Positions 32,997 through 42,972 of a stretch of 64,000 bases of DNA are shown piece after piece. A program made the translations under genes and the position numbers. The notes below the pieces were generated by a model. The model saw nothing but the letters and a program-made list of their open reading frames with translations, searched no databases and was not told the origin of the DNA. Numbering within the stretch: position 1 is the stretch's first letter; every line of letters begins with the position of its first letter. Source of the stretch: Companilactobacillus farciminis KCTC 3681 = DSM 20184 (lineage in GTDB: Bacteria > Bacillota > Bacilli > Lactobacillales > Lactobacillaceae); NCBI RefSeq assembly GCF_002706745.1, contig NZ_CP017702.1:992001-1056000 (forward strand). The letters are read 5' to 3'.

Positions 32997-33899
32997 TTAT
33001 TTCTTTGATGAAGATGATGATGAAACATATCCTGAAAGAACATCCTTCAAGTCACTATCTTTAATAGAAACATCAGCCTTCTTCAAGACCTTTGAAACAA
33101 CCTTTTGCATAACAGTTGAATCTTGTAGCCATGAAGCATATAGCTTAGATTTAAGTTCAGCAGTGTGATCGCTCATCTTACCCTTAGCAGGTTTCTTAAG
33201 AAGCTTGATGACACTGTAGCCGTAACTTGTCTTAACTGGTGTATCTGTGTAATCGCCAACTTTGTCTAGCTTGTATGCAGCTGTCTTAAAGTCAGTATCA
33301 ACACTTGTACTATCATTATCGAAGGCAGCTAACTTACCACCCTTGTTCTTTGTAGCTGAGTCTGTTGAGTATTCTTTAGCAAGTTTTGAGAAGTCTTCGC
33401 CATTTTGAAGTTTTGTAATAACTTCTTTAGCAGTGTCTTCTTTACTTACTAGGATTTGAGCAACTTGAATCTTAGGTTGGTAGCTCTTCCATTCTTTCTT
33501 AAGATCTTTGTTTGTAACAGTCTTGTTCTTCTTCAAAGCAACTTTTGTAAGAAGGTTAGTACGGATATTCTTCTTGAATTGGGCAGTTGTCATACCGTTT
33601 TGTTGAAGAATTGAGCTGAATGATGAACCATATTGACTCTTGTACTTGTTGTATTCTTTGTTAACTTGTTTTGTGGAAACATCCTTACCATATTGATCTT
33701 CAAGAGCTTTAGTGATGATCATAGTTTGGAGAGTTTGTTTACCTGATGAAGAACTCTTCATTTCCTTGTAGTATTCTTCTTGGGTAATTCTTCCACCCTT
33801 AAGAGTAGCAACAGTCTTGTTACCAGAACATCCAGCAACAACTGTTATCATAAATAGACCAGCAATAGCTAAGATCCATTTAGTTAAACGTTTATTCAT
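32997..33899 (-). CDS. prsA: foldase lipoprotein PrsA
   Basis: A 300-residue lipoprotein. Residues 1-23 form a signal with lipobox VAGC (Cys24). A helical chaperone part surrounds a parvulin-type rotamase domain ([16 protein letters not shown] through [10 protein letters not shown]). The C-terminus ends in a Ser-rich tail. PrsA folds secreted proteins on the outer face of the membrane. Neighbours yhaH-like, hit and ecsAB recall the Bacillus prsA region. Confidence 0.94.
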   Translation of the reverse strand: MNKRLTKWILAIAGLFMITVVAGCSGNKTVATLKGGRITQEEYYKEMKSSSSGKQTLQTMIITKALEDQYGKDVSTKQVNKEYNKYKSQYGSSFSSILQQNGMTTAQFKKNIRTNLLTKVALKKNKTVTNKDLKKEWKSYQPKIQVAQILVSKEDTAKEVITKLQNGEDFSKLAKEYSTDSATKNKGGKLAAFDNDSTSVDTDFKTAAYKLDKVGDYTDTPVKTSYGYSVIKLLKKPAKGKMSDHTAELKSKLYASWLQDSTVMQKVVSKVLKKADVSIKDSDLKDVLSGYVSSSSSSKK

Positions 33900-34005
33900 C
33901 TTTACACATCCTTAATTAATATGTCTACAATTGAAAAGACTACCATAAAACTTCGAGAATAGTTTGCCATTTATTGAAAAAATCACAAAAAATTCATAAT
34001 TTGAA

Positions 34006-34299
34006 CTAATTTTGCTTGAAGTTAGCGAGGTTTGCTTTCATTTCAGCGATTGAACTTTGCAATTCGTCTACATCAGGCTTGATGCTAGTTGAGTAATCGG
34101 TGATATCTTTTTGAATTCCAGACATTACTTCTGGTACCACAGCAGCGTTTTTCTGTAAATCAGCTAATATATCTTTAAAATCTTTTATATTCTTAAATAT
34201 CTTGGTATCATTAACACTAGGTGTGGCATCTTTTGATTGAAATAGTCCCACGGCAATTCCTGAAACAGTTCCAATCATAAATCCAGTAAAGAATTTCAT
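34006..34299 (-). CDS. YhaH/YtxH-like small membrane protein
   Basis: A 97-residue protein with an N-terminal hydrophobic segment (FFTGFMIGTVSGIAVGLF) and a long amphipathic helix ending in LANFKQN. The layout and place, between hit and prsA, match YhaH of Bacillus. It is probably a membrane-anchored coiled-coil protein of unknown function. It starts 2 bases after hit on the minus strand and is co-transcribed with it. Confidence 0.75.
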   Translation of the reverse strand: MKFFTGFMIGTVSGIAVGLFQSKDATPSVNDTKIFKNIKDFKDILADLQKNAAVVPEVMSGIQKDITDYSTSIKPDVDELQSSIAEMKANLANFKQN

Positions 34300-34301
34300 T
34301 G

Positions 34302-34730
34302 TTAAGCCTCCAAGTGTTGTTTGATATTATCAGCACGTTTTTGGAGTTCTTCGTTGCTTGCTAGACCAGTGTTGTCTCCCCAATGCATTGAGAAGTCATC
34401 GTCTTTAGAGTAACGAGGTACCAAATGGATGTGTGAGTGCATAACGCTTTGGTAAGCAATCTCACCATTATTTTGGCAAATGTTCATCCCAATGATCTTA
34501 GGATTAGAAGCTTTGATAGCACGGGCAATCATAGGAATCTTCTTGAAAACACGTTCTGCCAAATCTTCGTCATAGGCAAAAATGTCTTTGACATGTTTTT
34601 TAGGAACTACGAGTGTGTGACCAGGCGTAACTTGAGAAATATCAAAGAAAGCCTTGATATCATCATCCTCATAGATTGTTGTACTGGGAATATCTCCGTT
34701 AATTATTTTGCAAAAGACGCAATCATCCAT
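34302..34730 (-). CDS. hit: HIT family nucleotide hydrolase
   Basis: A 142-residue Hint-type protein with the histidine triad HSHIHLV (His98, His100, His102) and an N-terminal CVFC zinc-type pair. Such enzymes hydrolyse AMP-linked amines and related nucleotides. ATG 34730 is used; the longer frame from 34748 begins at the ATG that belongs to the ribosome site region (AAAGGAGA). It diverges from ecsA, as in Bacillus. Confidence 0.93.
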   Translation of the reverse strand: MDDCVFCKIINGDIPSTTIYEDDDIKAFFDISQVTPGHTLVVPKKHVKDIFAYDEDLAERVFKKIPMIARAIKASNPKIIGMNICQNNGEIAYQSVMHSHIHLVPRYSKDDDFSMHWGDNTGLASNEELQKRADNIKQHLEA

Positions 34731-34820
34731 GTAAAAATCTCCTTTCAAAAAACAGCATTAGATTTACTATAATGCTATCATATTAACGTTACTAAAAACA
34801 GATAACAGGTGGTTTAATCC

Positions 34821-35555
34821 ATGACTTTAGAAGTAAAAGAACTGACCGGAGGGTACGGTCAAGTATCAGTATTGAAAAAAGAAACTTTCACCGTTGAAAG
34901 TGGGCAAGTCGTTGGCTTGATTGGTTTGAATGGTGCTGGTAAATCAACAACTATCAAACATATCATCGGCTTGTTGAATCCACGTGGTGGACAAATTTTG
35001 ATCGATGGTATTAGTTTGCATGACGATGTCGAAAAGTATCGTAAAAAAATTGCTTATGTGCCAGAAATGCCAATTCTTTATCCTGAATTGACTTTAAGAG
35101 AGCATATCGATTTGACGATTATGGCCTATGACCTTGATCGAGATAAAACTTGGGAAAATGCGAATAAATTGTTGAAGACTTTTCGTTTGGATAACAAATT
35201 AGATTGGTTCCCACAGAATTTCTCTAAGGGTATGAAACAAAAGGTTATGATCGTCTGTGCCTTTATGACCGATGCTAGTTTATTTATCATTGACGAACCA
35301 TTTACCGGACTTGATCCATTGGCGGTTAATGACTTATTGAATATTGTTGAAGCCAAGAAAAAAGCAGGGTGCTCAGTTTTGATGTCAACTCACGTATTAG
35401 CTACTGTGCAAAATTATGCGGACAAATTCGTTTTGATCAATCACGGACAAGTACGTGCTGATGGTACTTTGGATCAATTGAAGGCTAAATTTAACATGCA
35501 AAAAGATTCTAACCTTGATGATATTTATCTCAAGATGTCAAACGAGGATCTCTAA
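34821..35555 (+). CDS. ecsA: ABC transporter ATP-binding protein EcsA
   Basis: A 244-residue ABC ATPase: Walker A GLNGAGKSTTIKH, signature FSKGMKQKV, Walker B LFIIDEPFTGLDP, and a switch His in MSTHVLATVQ. EcsA-EcsB is an ABC exporter that affects secretion and intramembrane proteolysis in Bacillus; its substrate is not clear. A TATAAT at 34768-34773 may be its -10 box. The TAA stop shares a base with the ecsB ATG. Confidence 0.93.
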   Translation: MTLEVKELTGGYGQVSVLKKETFTVESGQVVGLIGLNGAGKSTTIKHIIGLLNPRGGQILIDGISLHDDVEKYRKKIAYVPEMPILYPELTLREHIDLTIMAYDLDRDKTWENANKLLKTFRLDNKLDWFPQNFSKGMKQKVMIVCAFMTDASLFIIDEPFTGLDPLAVNDLLNIVEAKKKAGCSVLMSTHVLATVQNYADKFVLINHGQVRADGTLDQLKAKFNMQKDSNLDDIYLKMSNEDL

Positions 35556-36772
35556 TGTTAAAGCTTTGGAATGAACGATTAAGAAGACATCAACTTAATC
35601 AATTCAAATATCTCAGATTGATTTTTAACGATAATTTTGTGTTAGCGTTCATCGTTTTGATTGGAGCTTTAGGTTTTTGGTATTCTAATTTATTAGGAAC
35701 TATCAGTGGACCAATCATCTTGGGAAAGCCAATCGTGATTTTATTATTATTTTTGGCAGTTCAAGTAGGTGGAATCGCAACTTTATTGGAAGATCCAGAT
35801 AGTACTTTTTTGTTAGTTAAAGAAAAAGAATTTTATAAGTATTTTAAAGCAGCGAAGAATTACAGTGTCTTCGTACCAATTGTGACTTTAATATTAGTCA
35901 ATTTCTTATTGTCGGCCTTTGCTTCTCGAGCAGGTGGGATGAAGATTTTAGATATTGTCGTTGTGGCAATTGGCTTAATAATTTATAAATTAGGCTTTTT
36001 AAATGTCAACTTGATGGAATTGTACGGTCAAGCTAAATTCGGCAGTACTAGTATGCGCTTAGTTTCAAATTTGTTGTTATTAGTCTCATTGATCGTATCA
36101 ACTTATTTCTTCAGCTGGTTGATGATAATTGTGGGAGTCGTTTATTATTTCTATCTAAATGCTCGCACAAAAACGCTTGAAACTAGTGGACAATTGCAAT
36201 GGAAGTATGCGATTGAAACTGAGAATCAAAGAATGTTTCGTATCAAACGTTTCTATAACTTGTTTACTGATGTACCTGGCGTTAATAGTAAAATCAAACG
36301 TCGTAAGTGGTTAGATGGCTTATATAAACCCATTAAACCAGTTAGTGGCAATACTTATTTGTATTTGTTTGCTAGAGGTTTTGTCAGAAATAATGAGTAT
36401 ATCGGATTGTTCTTGCGTTTGACGATCATTCAAGCTATCATGTTGGCTTTGATCGATAGCTTCTATATCTCATTAGTAGTAGAGATGTTATTTATTTATC
36501 TAGTTGGGTTCCAATTGAAACCTTACTTTAAAGAAGTTATGCAAAACTTAATGCAACGACTTTATCCTATTGACGGTAAGACTAAAATCAATGATTTTAC
36601 TAAATTAAGTACCTTTATTTTATTGATTCAGTGGATTATCAGTGCATTAGCAGTATTATATAAGTTTGGGTTCAGTATCAATAGTTTGATTATTATCGTG
36701 GCTGGTTTAGCGGTCTTGTTCTTCGTCAACTATTTCTACATGCCAAGACAATTAAAAAAATATTTAGATTAA
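35555..36772 (+). CDS. ecsB: ABC transporter permease EcsB
   Basis: A 405-residue membrane protein with hydrophobic helices in two groups (about 25-190 and 285-400) and a basic central loop with IKRRKWLDGLYKP. Length and pairing with EcsA identify it as EcsB. Its ATG overlaps the ecsA stop by one base, which implies tight coupling. The third Bacillus gene, ecsC, is absent; trmB follows instead. Confidence 0.92.
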   Translation: MLKLWNERLRRHQLNQFKYLRLIFNDNFVLAFIVLIGALGFWYSNLLGTISGPIILGKPIVILLLFLAVQVGGIATLLEDPDSTFLLVKEKEFYKYFKAAKNYSVFVPIVTLILVNFLLSAFASRAGGMKILDIVVVAIGLIIYKLGFLNVNLMELYGQAKFGSTSMRLVSNLLLLVSLIVSTYFFSWLMIIVGVVYYFYLNARTKTLETSGQLQWKYAIETENQRMFRIKRFYNLFTDVPGVNSKIKRRKWLDGLYKPIKPVSGNTYLYLFARGFVRNNEYIGLFLRLTIIQAIMLALIDSFYISLVVEMLFIYLVGFQLKPYFKEVMQNLMQRLYPIDGKTKINDFTKLSTFILLIQWIISALAVLYKFGFSINSLIIIVAGLAVLFFVNYFYMPRQLKKYLD

Positions 36773-36786
36773 TGGAGTAATTATTT

Positions 36787-37428
36787 ATGCGTTTAAGAAA
36801 CAAACCTTGGGCTAAGGATATGATCAATGACAACTTAGACCTAATTTCCATTCAACCAGAAAACATGCCTGGTAAATGGCAAACTCGTTTTGAAAAAGAA
36901 CAGCCTTTGTTTATCGAAGTAGGTTCTGGTAAAGGCAGATTCATTACCGAATTAGCCAAACAAAATCCTCAAAACAACTATATTGGAATGGAAGTTCAAG
37001 AAGGCGCCATTGCCTTGCTACTAAAAAAGCAAGTTGAGTTAAAGTTACCCAACTTGCAATTATTATTAGCTAATGGTGCTGATTTATCAGAATACTTTAC
37101 TGAAAATGAAGTATCTGGAGTTTACTTGAATTTCTCTGATCCATGGCCAAAGACTCGTCACGAAAAGCGTCGTTTAACTTATAAGTCGTTTTTAAAGCAA
37201 TACCAATACATTTTAAAAGATGATGGCAATTTGCGCTTCAAGACTGATAATCAAGGTTTGTTCGAATATTCTTTGATCAGTATGAATAATTATGGCATGA
37301 AGTTTGATGAAATATCATTGGACTTGCATAACGATGAAGCACTCAATCAAAACAATATCGAAACTGAATATGAAGAAAAGTTCTCAAAAAAAGGCTTCAG
37401 GATCAATTACCTGAAAGCCCATTTCTAA
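36787..37428 (+). CDS. trmB: tRNA (guanine-N7-)-methyltransferase
   Basis: A 213-residue SAM-dependent enzyme that methylates G46 of tRNAs. SAM site [13 protein letters not shown] and the family-specific [16 protein letters not shown] are present. The start MRLRNKPWA is the common N-terminus of Firmicute TrmB. It lies 14 bases after ecsB and ends close to the converging gene at 37453. Confidence 0.96.
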   Translation: MRLRNKPWAKDMINDNLDLISIQPENMPGKWQTRFEKEQPLFIEVGSGKGRFITELAKQNPQNNYIGMEVQEGAIALLLKKQVELKLPNLQLLLANGADLSEYFTENEVSGVYLNFSDPWPKTRHEKRRLTYKSFLKQYQYILKDDGNLRFKTDNQGLFEYSLISMNNYGMKFDEISLDLHNDEALNQNNIETEYEEKFSKKGFRINYLKAHF

Positions 37429-37452
37429 AATTTAATTTATTATACTTTTTGT

Positions 37453-37767
37453 TTATTGAACCTTTTTGATGTTAAGCAATTCGCCGGTCAAAGCATCAGC
37501 GATGAAGTGATATTGGGCGACGTCGAAGTCATCCATTGTTGTTACGCCACCAACGATCCCCCAAGTGGCACGACCGTTAACATCTACTCTTTGGTAGAAT
37601 GGTTCGACCCATGAACCGATGACTTTGCTATCTTCGCCCAAAACGGACTTAACTTTGTCAATAATTTTTTCGCTATCTAGATGGTGTTTTACTAAGACTG
37701 TTGCAGCTGCTCCGGCGGCCAATACAGTACCAGCAACGATTAATGAACCGATACCTTTTTTACTCAT
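37453..37767 (-). CDS. small secreted or membrane-anchored protein, PepSY-like
   Basis: A 104-residue protein from ATG 37767, where AAGGAGTG lies upstream; the longer frame from 37839 is discarded. Residues 6-24 form a signal anchor (IGSLIVAGTVLAAGAAATV). The rest resembles a single PepSY-type domain, ending with YHFIADALTGELLNIKKV. PepSY domains may inhibit proteases or bind peptides; the role here is unknown. It is monocistronic on the minus strand. Confidence 0.7.
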   Translation of the reverse strand: MSKKGIGSLIVAGTVLAAGAAATVLVKHHLDSEKIIDKVKSVLGEDSKVIGSWVEPFYQRVDVNGRATWGIVGGVTTMDDFDVAQYHFIADALTGELLNIKKVQ

Positions 37768-37890
37768 AAAAATCACTCCTTGATTTCGATTTACTGATAT
37801 ATTACCACTATTATATATCATTCTTGGACTCAAGAGCACTTAATTGACCGTTTAACAAATAAAAAGTATCTTATTTATGAGGTGAATAAT

Positions 37891-38217
37891 ATGAAAACAT
37901 TTGAAGACTATGGCGTAAAAGATTGGCACGAAGTAACTAAGGAAGGTAAGCATATCTTATTTTTCCACGCTGACTGGTGCCCAGATTGCAAATTTATCGA
38001 ACCAAAGCTTCCAGAACTAGAAAAAGAATACTCAGATTTTAATTGGATCAGTTTCAACCGTGATAATAACATGGAAATTGCTCAAGAATTAGGAATTATG
38101 GGCATTCCTAGCTTTGTTATTATTGAAAATAGCAAAGAAATTGGTAGACTAGTAAATAAAGATCGAAAAACTAAAGAAGAAGTTGAGACCTTTATTAACA
38201 GTGTAGTTAACAAATAA
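37891..38217 (+). CDS. thioredoxin-like protein (YtpP-like)
   Basis: A 108-residue thioredoxin-fold protein with active site WCPDC (Cys30, Cys33) and the cis-proline segment IMGIPSFVII. CPDC differs from the CGPC of main thioredoxins and is typical of YtpP-like proteins. ATG 37891 follows GAGGTG; GTG 37882 lies within the ribosome site. The next gene is ytpR, the same pairing as in Bacillus. Confidence 0.88.
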   Translation: MKTFEDYGVKDWHEVTKEGKHILFFHADWCPDCKFIEPKLPELEKEYSDFNWISFNRDNNMEIAQELGIMGIPSFVIIENSKEIGRLVNKDRKTKEEVETFINSVVNK

Positions 38218-38239
38218 TTAATCAAGTGAGGGAAAAAAC

Positions 38240-38872
38240 TTGCTATTAAGCTTTTATAATCCAGATGTTTTAGGGGATGTTTTGATTGTTGAAACACAAG
38301 AAGATGTTGCAACTCAAAACACTACTCAAAAAGATAACGTAGTACGAATTTTTAACGAAGAAAATGACCAAGCAATTGGTTTTAATTTCTTTGGTCTTGG
38401 AGAAAAACTCGGAATTCAAAACGAATCCGGTCAAGTCTTTCTCGATGAAAAACAAGTGGCAGTCTTAAACGATGCCCTTGAACAAGCAGGTTTTTCTGAT
38501 AAGTTGGAAGCTGACAATAGTCCAAAATTTGTGATCGGACATGTCGATGCAATCAAAGAACATCCTGATTCAGACCATTTACACATTACTCAAACTGATG
38601 TTGGCTTCGATAAGCCAGTTCAAATCGTTTGTGGTGCACCAAACATCGATCAAGGACAATTAGTCGTTGTTGCTTTGCCTGGTGCTGTAATGCCTACTGG
38701 TGCCGAAATTTGGCCTGGTGAATTACGTGGCGTAGATAGTTTTGGAATGATTTGTTCTGCTCGAGAATTGGGCATTCCTAATGCACCACAAAAACGTGGA
38801 ATTTTAGTGCTTGATGACGGTAAAGCCGGACAAGCATTTGATTTTGAAGCAGCAAAGAATTTGTTCGATTAG
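38240..38872 (+). CDS. ytpR: YtpR-family tRNA-binding domain protein
   Basis: A 210-residue protein with an N-terminal DUF4479-like domain and a C-terminal EMAP/tRNA-binding OB fold (about 95-200, [19 protein letters not shown] and [15 protein letters not shown]). The fold is the same as the N-terminus of PheT, but here it stands alone. Start is TTG 38240 after GAGGGA. The biological role is unknown. It precedes murC by 13 bases. Confidence 0.88.
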   Translation: MLLSFYNPDVLGDVLIVETQEDVATQNTTQKDNVVRIFNEENDQAIGFNFFGLGEKLGIQNESGQVFLDEKQVAVLNDALEQAGFSDKLEADNSPKFVIGHVDAIKEHPDSDHLHITQTDVGFDKPVQIVCGAPNIDQGQLVVVALPGAVMPTGAEIWPGELRGVDSFGMICSARELGIPNAPQKRGILVLDDGKAGQAFDFEAAKNLFD

Positions 38873-38885
38873 ATTAGGAGCTATT

Positions 38886-40217
38886 ATGGAAAATACAGTC
38901 TATCATTTTGTTGGAATTAAAGGAACAGGGATGAGTGCTCTAGCACTTATTCTCAAAGACCTCGGATATGAAGTTCAAGGATCAGATATTGATAAATATA
39001 CATTCACACAACGTGGACTTGAACAAGCTGGAATCAAGATTTTGCCTTTTGATGAAGAAAACATTCATGAAGGTTTGACAATAGTTAAAGGAAACGCTTT
39101 TAACGATGATCAAGTAGAAATTAAAAAAGCTAATGATATGCATTTACCAGTAATTACATATCCAGAATTAGTTGGTAAATTAGTTTCAGAATATACTTCC
39201 ATCGGTATTGCCGGTTCTCACGGTAAGACAAGTACTACTGGTTTATTAGCACATACTTTGAGTGGTATTGCTAAAACTTCTTACTTAATCGGTGACGGTA
39301 CTGGTAAAGGAATCAAAGATGCTAAGTTCTTTGTTTTCGAAGCTGATGAATATCGTCGTCATTTCTTAGCTTACTCACCAGATTACTTAATTATCACTAA
39401 CATCGACTTTGACCACCCAGATTACTTCTTCGGTGGTATCAATGATGTTGTTGATGCTTTTGAGTCTGAAGCTAGAAAGACTAAGAAAGGTATTTTCATT
39501 TGGGGTGAAGACAAGCATGCCAAATCAATCAAAGCCGATACACCAATTTATACTTACGGTTTGGATGAATCAGATTACATTCGTGCCACAAACATCAAAC
39601 GTACCGTTAAAGGTTCATCATTTGATGTTTCTATCGATGGTGAAAACATTGGTAACTTCCAAGTTCCACTATTCGGTGAACACAATGTCTTGAATTCATT
39701 GGCTGTTATTGGTGTTGGTCATATGGAAAAACTTGACCATGCTTTGATCAACCGTGAACTACAAACTTTCAGTGGAGTTAAGAGACGTTTCAGCGAAAAG
39801 AAAGTTGCTGATCAAGTTATCATTGATGACTATGCTCACCACCCACAAGAAATCAAAGCAACTATTGATGCTGCTAGACAAAAATATCCAGATAAGAAGA
39901 TCATTGCGGTCTTCCAACCACATACTTATACAAGAACTTTGGCCTTGATGGATGATTTTGCTAAGTCACTAGATTTGGCAGATGAAGTTTACTTGACTAA
40001 TATCTTCGGTTCAATTCGTGAAGCACACGGTGATATTACAAGTAAAGATCTCGGTAACAAGATTCATAAGGGTGGTAATGTTCTAACACTTGATGACATG
40101 TCACCATTATTGGAATATCACAATACAGTAATGATATTCATGGGTGCCGGCGATGTTCAAAAGTATGAAACAGCTTATGAACAATTGCTAAGTACTTTAA
40201 ATCCTAATCAACAATAA
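38886..40217 (+). CDS. murC: UDP-N-acetylmuramate-L-alanine ligase
   Basis: A 443-residue Mur ligase. The nucleotide site [14 protein letters not shown] is at the N-terminus and the ATP loop [10 protein letters not shown] near residue 110. It adds the first L-alanine of the peptidoglycan stem peptide in the cytoplasm. ATG 38886 follows AGGAG at 38876-38880; the longer frame from 38811 would overlap ytpR and has no site. A bidirectional terminator follows. Confidence 0.96.
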   Translation: MENTVYHFVGIKGTGMSALALILKDLGYEVQGSDIDKYTFTQRGLEQAGIKILPFDEENIHEGLTIVKGNAFNDDQVEIKKANDMHLPVITYPELVGKLVSEYTSIGIAGSHGKTSTTGLLAHTLSGIAKTSYLIGDGTGKGIKDAKFFVFEADEYRRHFLAYSPDYLIITNIDFDHPDYFFGGINDVVDAFESEARKTKKGIFIWGEDKHAKSIKADTPIYTYGLDESDYIRATNIKRTVKGSSFDVSIDGENIGNFQVPLFGEHNVLNSLAVIGVGHMEKLDHALINRELQTFSGVKRRFSEKKVADQVIIDDYAHHPQEIKATIDAARQKYPDKKIIAVFQPHTYTRTLALMDDFAKSLDLADEVYLTNIFGSIREAHGDITSKDLGNKIHKGGNVLTLDDMSPLLEYHNTVMIFMGAGDVQKYETAYEQLLSTLNPNQQ

Positions 40218-40220
40218 TAA

Positions 40221-40260
40221 AAAAATCCTTCAATTCAAAATCGAATTGGAGGATTTTTTT
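40221..40260. terminator. bidirectional terminator between murC and the permease gene
   Basis: AAATCCTTCAATTC pairs with GAATTGGAGGATTT (one G-T wobble), with T-runs on both strands. Confidence 0.88.
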
Positions 40261-41450
40261 TAGAGTAATTTTAAGAAGACCGAGGCGATGATGACTGAAG
40301 CAACGGATACGGTCGCAAAGCCACCAACTAACATTTTAGGTAGAATCTTTTCAGTTAAATATGCTTCTTCATCGGGATCTTTTGCAATCGTGTGGCAAAC
40401 TTCTGTAGTCAAAATAAAATCGGCTGGGAAGCCAAAGAGTGCGGTTAATGAACAAGCAAAGGCCATTTCACGACTCATTCCAAAAGGTTTAGCTAGAATA
40501 AATGAGGCAATGAACATTCCCAAAATCCCTAATAGAATCAAAACAACAATTTGTAAAATGATTTTTCCGATAATTTGTGGAGTAGTTAGGCTTAGTTGCG
40601 AGAAGATGTAAGCTAGTAAGCCATACATCAACCAGTTGAAGACTTTAGCTTTATTTAAGGCATCAGTTTCCAAGAATCCTACTTGATGGGCGATGACACC
40701 AAAGACTAGACAAATTACGTTGGCATTAATGACATTGTGAGTTAAAATTCCAACCCAATTTGCCAAAAGTGCTATTAATGCGACTCTAGCAATAATAAAA
40801 ATTGGACTTTGGTATCTAGTAGGTAAATTGATCAATAATTTTTGTTGCTTTTCTGAAGATTGGTGTTGCTGAACAATTTTGACAGCTTCAGAGTTTGGAT
40901 CATCCTTTTGTTTTCGATAGATTTTGGTTAAGCGAAGACCTTCTTTTCGTAAAAGGACTGAAGTCAATGGATAACCAATCATTGAATGCATGATGAACAT
41001 TGAAACTGGCAAAGCTACTAAAGTAGTGATTCCAGCAGCTTTTAAACCATTAGTCAGCAATAAGGCGGCAACGATACCACCTGTCAATGGGGGGACGGCA
41101 GCTACAACTGTTTTCCAATTGAAAAACAATGAGCCGATGGATAAGGTCAAAGCCAAAGTTCCAACGACACCAAGTAAAGCGATGCAGACAGCTTTCCATT
41201 GTTTGAATAATTCTTTTAAATTCATCAGTGTTCCCATTTGGACTAGCAACAATGACATGGCGACGCCGACAAATTGGGTGGTATACGAGGCTTGTGGAAC
41301 GACGTTCTTAGGAAGAATCGTCCAGTAGCCGATGGTAAAGAGTACGGCTGTAATAAAAATCGAAGGAACAAAAGCTTTTGTGGCAGCTGATACCCATTCA
41401 CCAATCAACAAGAAAACCATAATTATGGTAAATGAAAGTAAATAGGTCAT
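40260..41450 (-). CDS. membrane permease, possibly GltS-like
   Basis: A 396-residue protein with about 10-11 helices in two halves around a polar loop (about 175-215, KQKDDPNSEAVKIVQQHQSS). Segments such as PPLTGGIVAALLLTNG and TALFGFPADFILTTEVC recall the two repeats of GltS-type sodium/glutamate symporters, but the match is not certain. It diverges from the amidohydrolase gene across 190 bases, so it may import that enzyme's substrate. I cannot name the substrate. Confidence 0.6.
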   Translation of the reverse strand: MTYLLSFTIIMVFLLIGEWVSAATKAFVPSIFITAVLFTIGYWTILPKNVVPQASYTTQFVGVAMSLLLVQMGTLMNLKELFKQWKAVCIALLGVVGTLALTLSIGSLFFNWKTVVAAVPPLTGGIVAALLLTNGLKAAGITTLVALPVSMFIMHSMIGYPLTSVLLRKEGLRLTKIYRKQKDDPNSEAVKIVQQHQSSEKQQKLLINLPTRYQSPIFIIARVALIALLANWVGILTHNVINANVICLVFGVIAHQVGFLETDALNKAKVFNWLMYGLLAYIFSQLSLTTPQIIGKIILQIVVLILLGILGMFIASFILAKPFGMSREMAFACSLTALFGFPADFILTTEVCHTIAKDPDEEAYLTEKILPKMLVGGFATVSVASVIIASVFLKLL

Positions 41451-41640
41451 ATTATTTCCTCCTGCAAGAATTTTTATTTAAATTCTTACTGCAAAATTTA
41501 TGTTCATTTGAGTAATAAATCAATTAAAAAACTACTCATGTTACAAAAAGTACAATTATGAATAAAATAATTTGATTATTTTGACAATTAAAATCATAGA
41601 ACATAAACTCAAGGCAATAAAGTTCAGGAGGCATATGATT

Positions 41641-42840
41641 ATGCAAACTTTATATAAAAATTTTGATTTATTTGATGGTTTGAAACCAGAAATCCAAAAG
41701 GATGCTTGGTTTATTGTTGATAGCGAATCTGGAGAAATTGTTAAATTAGGTTTCAAAGATGCGCCAGACTGTGAAAAAGTTGTTGATTTAAAAGGTAAGT
41801 ACGTCATGCCAGGGTTGATCAATTCTCACGTTCATTTGATGATGAATCCAATTACTAATAAATTGGAATACTTGTCCGAAGCTGAAGTTACCTTTACTGC
41901 TTTGAATAATTTAAAAGAAGCCTTAAAAGCTGGCGTAACTTACGTTAGAGACTGTGGCTGTGCTTTTGATGTGGATATTAAATTGCGTCGTTTGCAAGAA
42001 GAAGGGCAACTTGGTGGCACCGAGATCGTTCCTTCAGGACGTCCAATGTGTATCACTGGTGGACACGCTGACTTTACCGAAGGCATTGACGGAGAAACTA
42101 CTTGGGGTCATTTAGTCGATTCATCAGATGAGATGCGTCATGCGGTTCGTCGTCAATTTAAATTAGGCGCCAAAAATATTAAAGTTATGGCAACTGGTGG
42201 TGTCATGTCCGCAACTGATCAAATCGATGACACTGAATTTTCAGTCGATGAATTAAAGACCGCCGTCGCTGAAGCTCATACAAAGCATATGACCGTTGCT
42301 GCACACGCTGAAGGCACTCAAGGGATTCACAATGCCATTATCGCTGGTGTCGATTCAGTAGAACACGGTTGTTTGATTTCAGACGATGATATTGACTTGA
42401 TCAAAGAAAAAGGCATTTATCTAACTCCAACCGTCATAGCTAGTTACACTATCCCAACTTATGGTGAAGGCAAGTTGCCATCATACATGGTTGATAAAGC
42501 CAGAGGATTTTTGGATAAATTTTATGCTCGCATGAAAGTCGTCAATAAGGCTGGCGTCAAATTGGCTTTTGGTACCGATGCGGGGACTCCATTTAATCGT
42601 TTTGCCGATACACCAAAGGAATTGGAATTGTTGACTAAAGTCGGAGCCAGCAACGTTGAAGTCTTATTAGCCGCTACTAAAAATAGTGCTCATTTGTTGA
42701 GAATCGATGACAAGTATGGTTCCATTCAAGAAGGCAAGATTGCTGACTTTCTAGTACTTGATCACGATCCACTAGCTGATGTTAAAGCAGTCCAACAAGT
42801 TGATAAAGGTGTTTATAAAAAGGGCGTTAAGGTTTATTGA
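41641..42840 (+). CDS. metal-dependent amidohydrolase
   Basis: A 399-residue amidohydrolase-superfamily enzyme with a full binuclear metal set: His63 and His65 (NSHVHLM), carboxylated Lys181 (NIKVMATGG), His222 (AAHAEG), His242 (VEHG) and Asp313 (FGTDAG). It belongs to the imidazolonepropionase-like/Xaa-Pro or Xaa-Arg dipeptidase group. ATG 41641 is chosen over ATG 41635 for spacing to AGGAGG. It is divergent from a permease gene, so the pair may take up and hydrolyse a peptide or cyclic amide. Confidence 0.85.
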   Translation: MQTLYKNFDLFDGLKPEIQKDAWFIVDSESGEIVKLGFKDAPDCEKVVDLKGKYVMPGLINSHVHLMMNPITNKLEYLSEAEVTFTALNNLKEALKAGVTYVRDCGCAFDVDIKLRRLQEEGQLGGTEIVPSGRPMCITGGHADFTEGIDGETTWGHLVDSSDEMRHAVRRQFKLGAKNIKVMATGGVMSATDQIDDTEFSVDELKTAVAEAHTKHMTVAAHAEGTQGIHNAIIAGVDSVEHGCLISDDDIDLIKEKGIYLTPTVIASYTIPTYGEGKLPSYMVDKARGFLDKFYARMKVVNKAGVKLAFGTDAGTPFNRFADTPKELELLTKVGASNVEVLLAATKNSAHLLRIDDKYGSIQEGKIADFLVLDHDPLADVKAVQQVDKGVYKKGVKVY

Positions 42841-42919
42841 TTTTTAAAAGATAGTATTTTTCATTACTAGAAAAAATCTAATTTCTTGTTTATAATAAAT
42901 AAGAAAATAAAAGCAAAAA

Positions 42920-42953
42920 AGCTATGACAGAGCATATTGTCATGGCTTTTTTT
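42920..42953 (+). terminator. terminator after the amidohydrolase gene
   Basis: AGCTATGACA (42920-42929) pairs with TGTCATGGCT (42938-42947), followed by seven Ts. It ends 20 bases before the MFS gene. Confidence 0.82.
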
Positions 42954-42972
42954 ACAGTTGAGGGGTATTAAT

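Noticed and set aside
38811..38885. Longer start of murC overlapping ytpR
   Set aside because: The Mur ligase fold begins just after ATG 38886, which has its own AGGAG; the extension reads ytpR in another frame.
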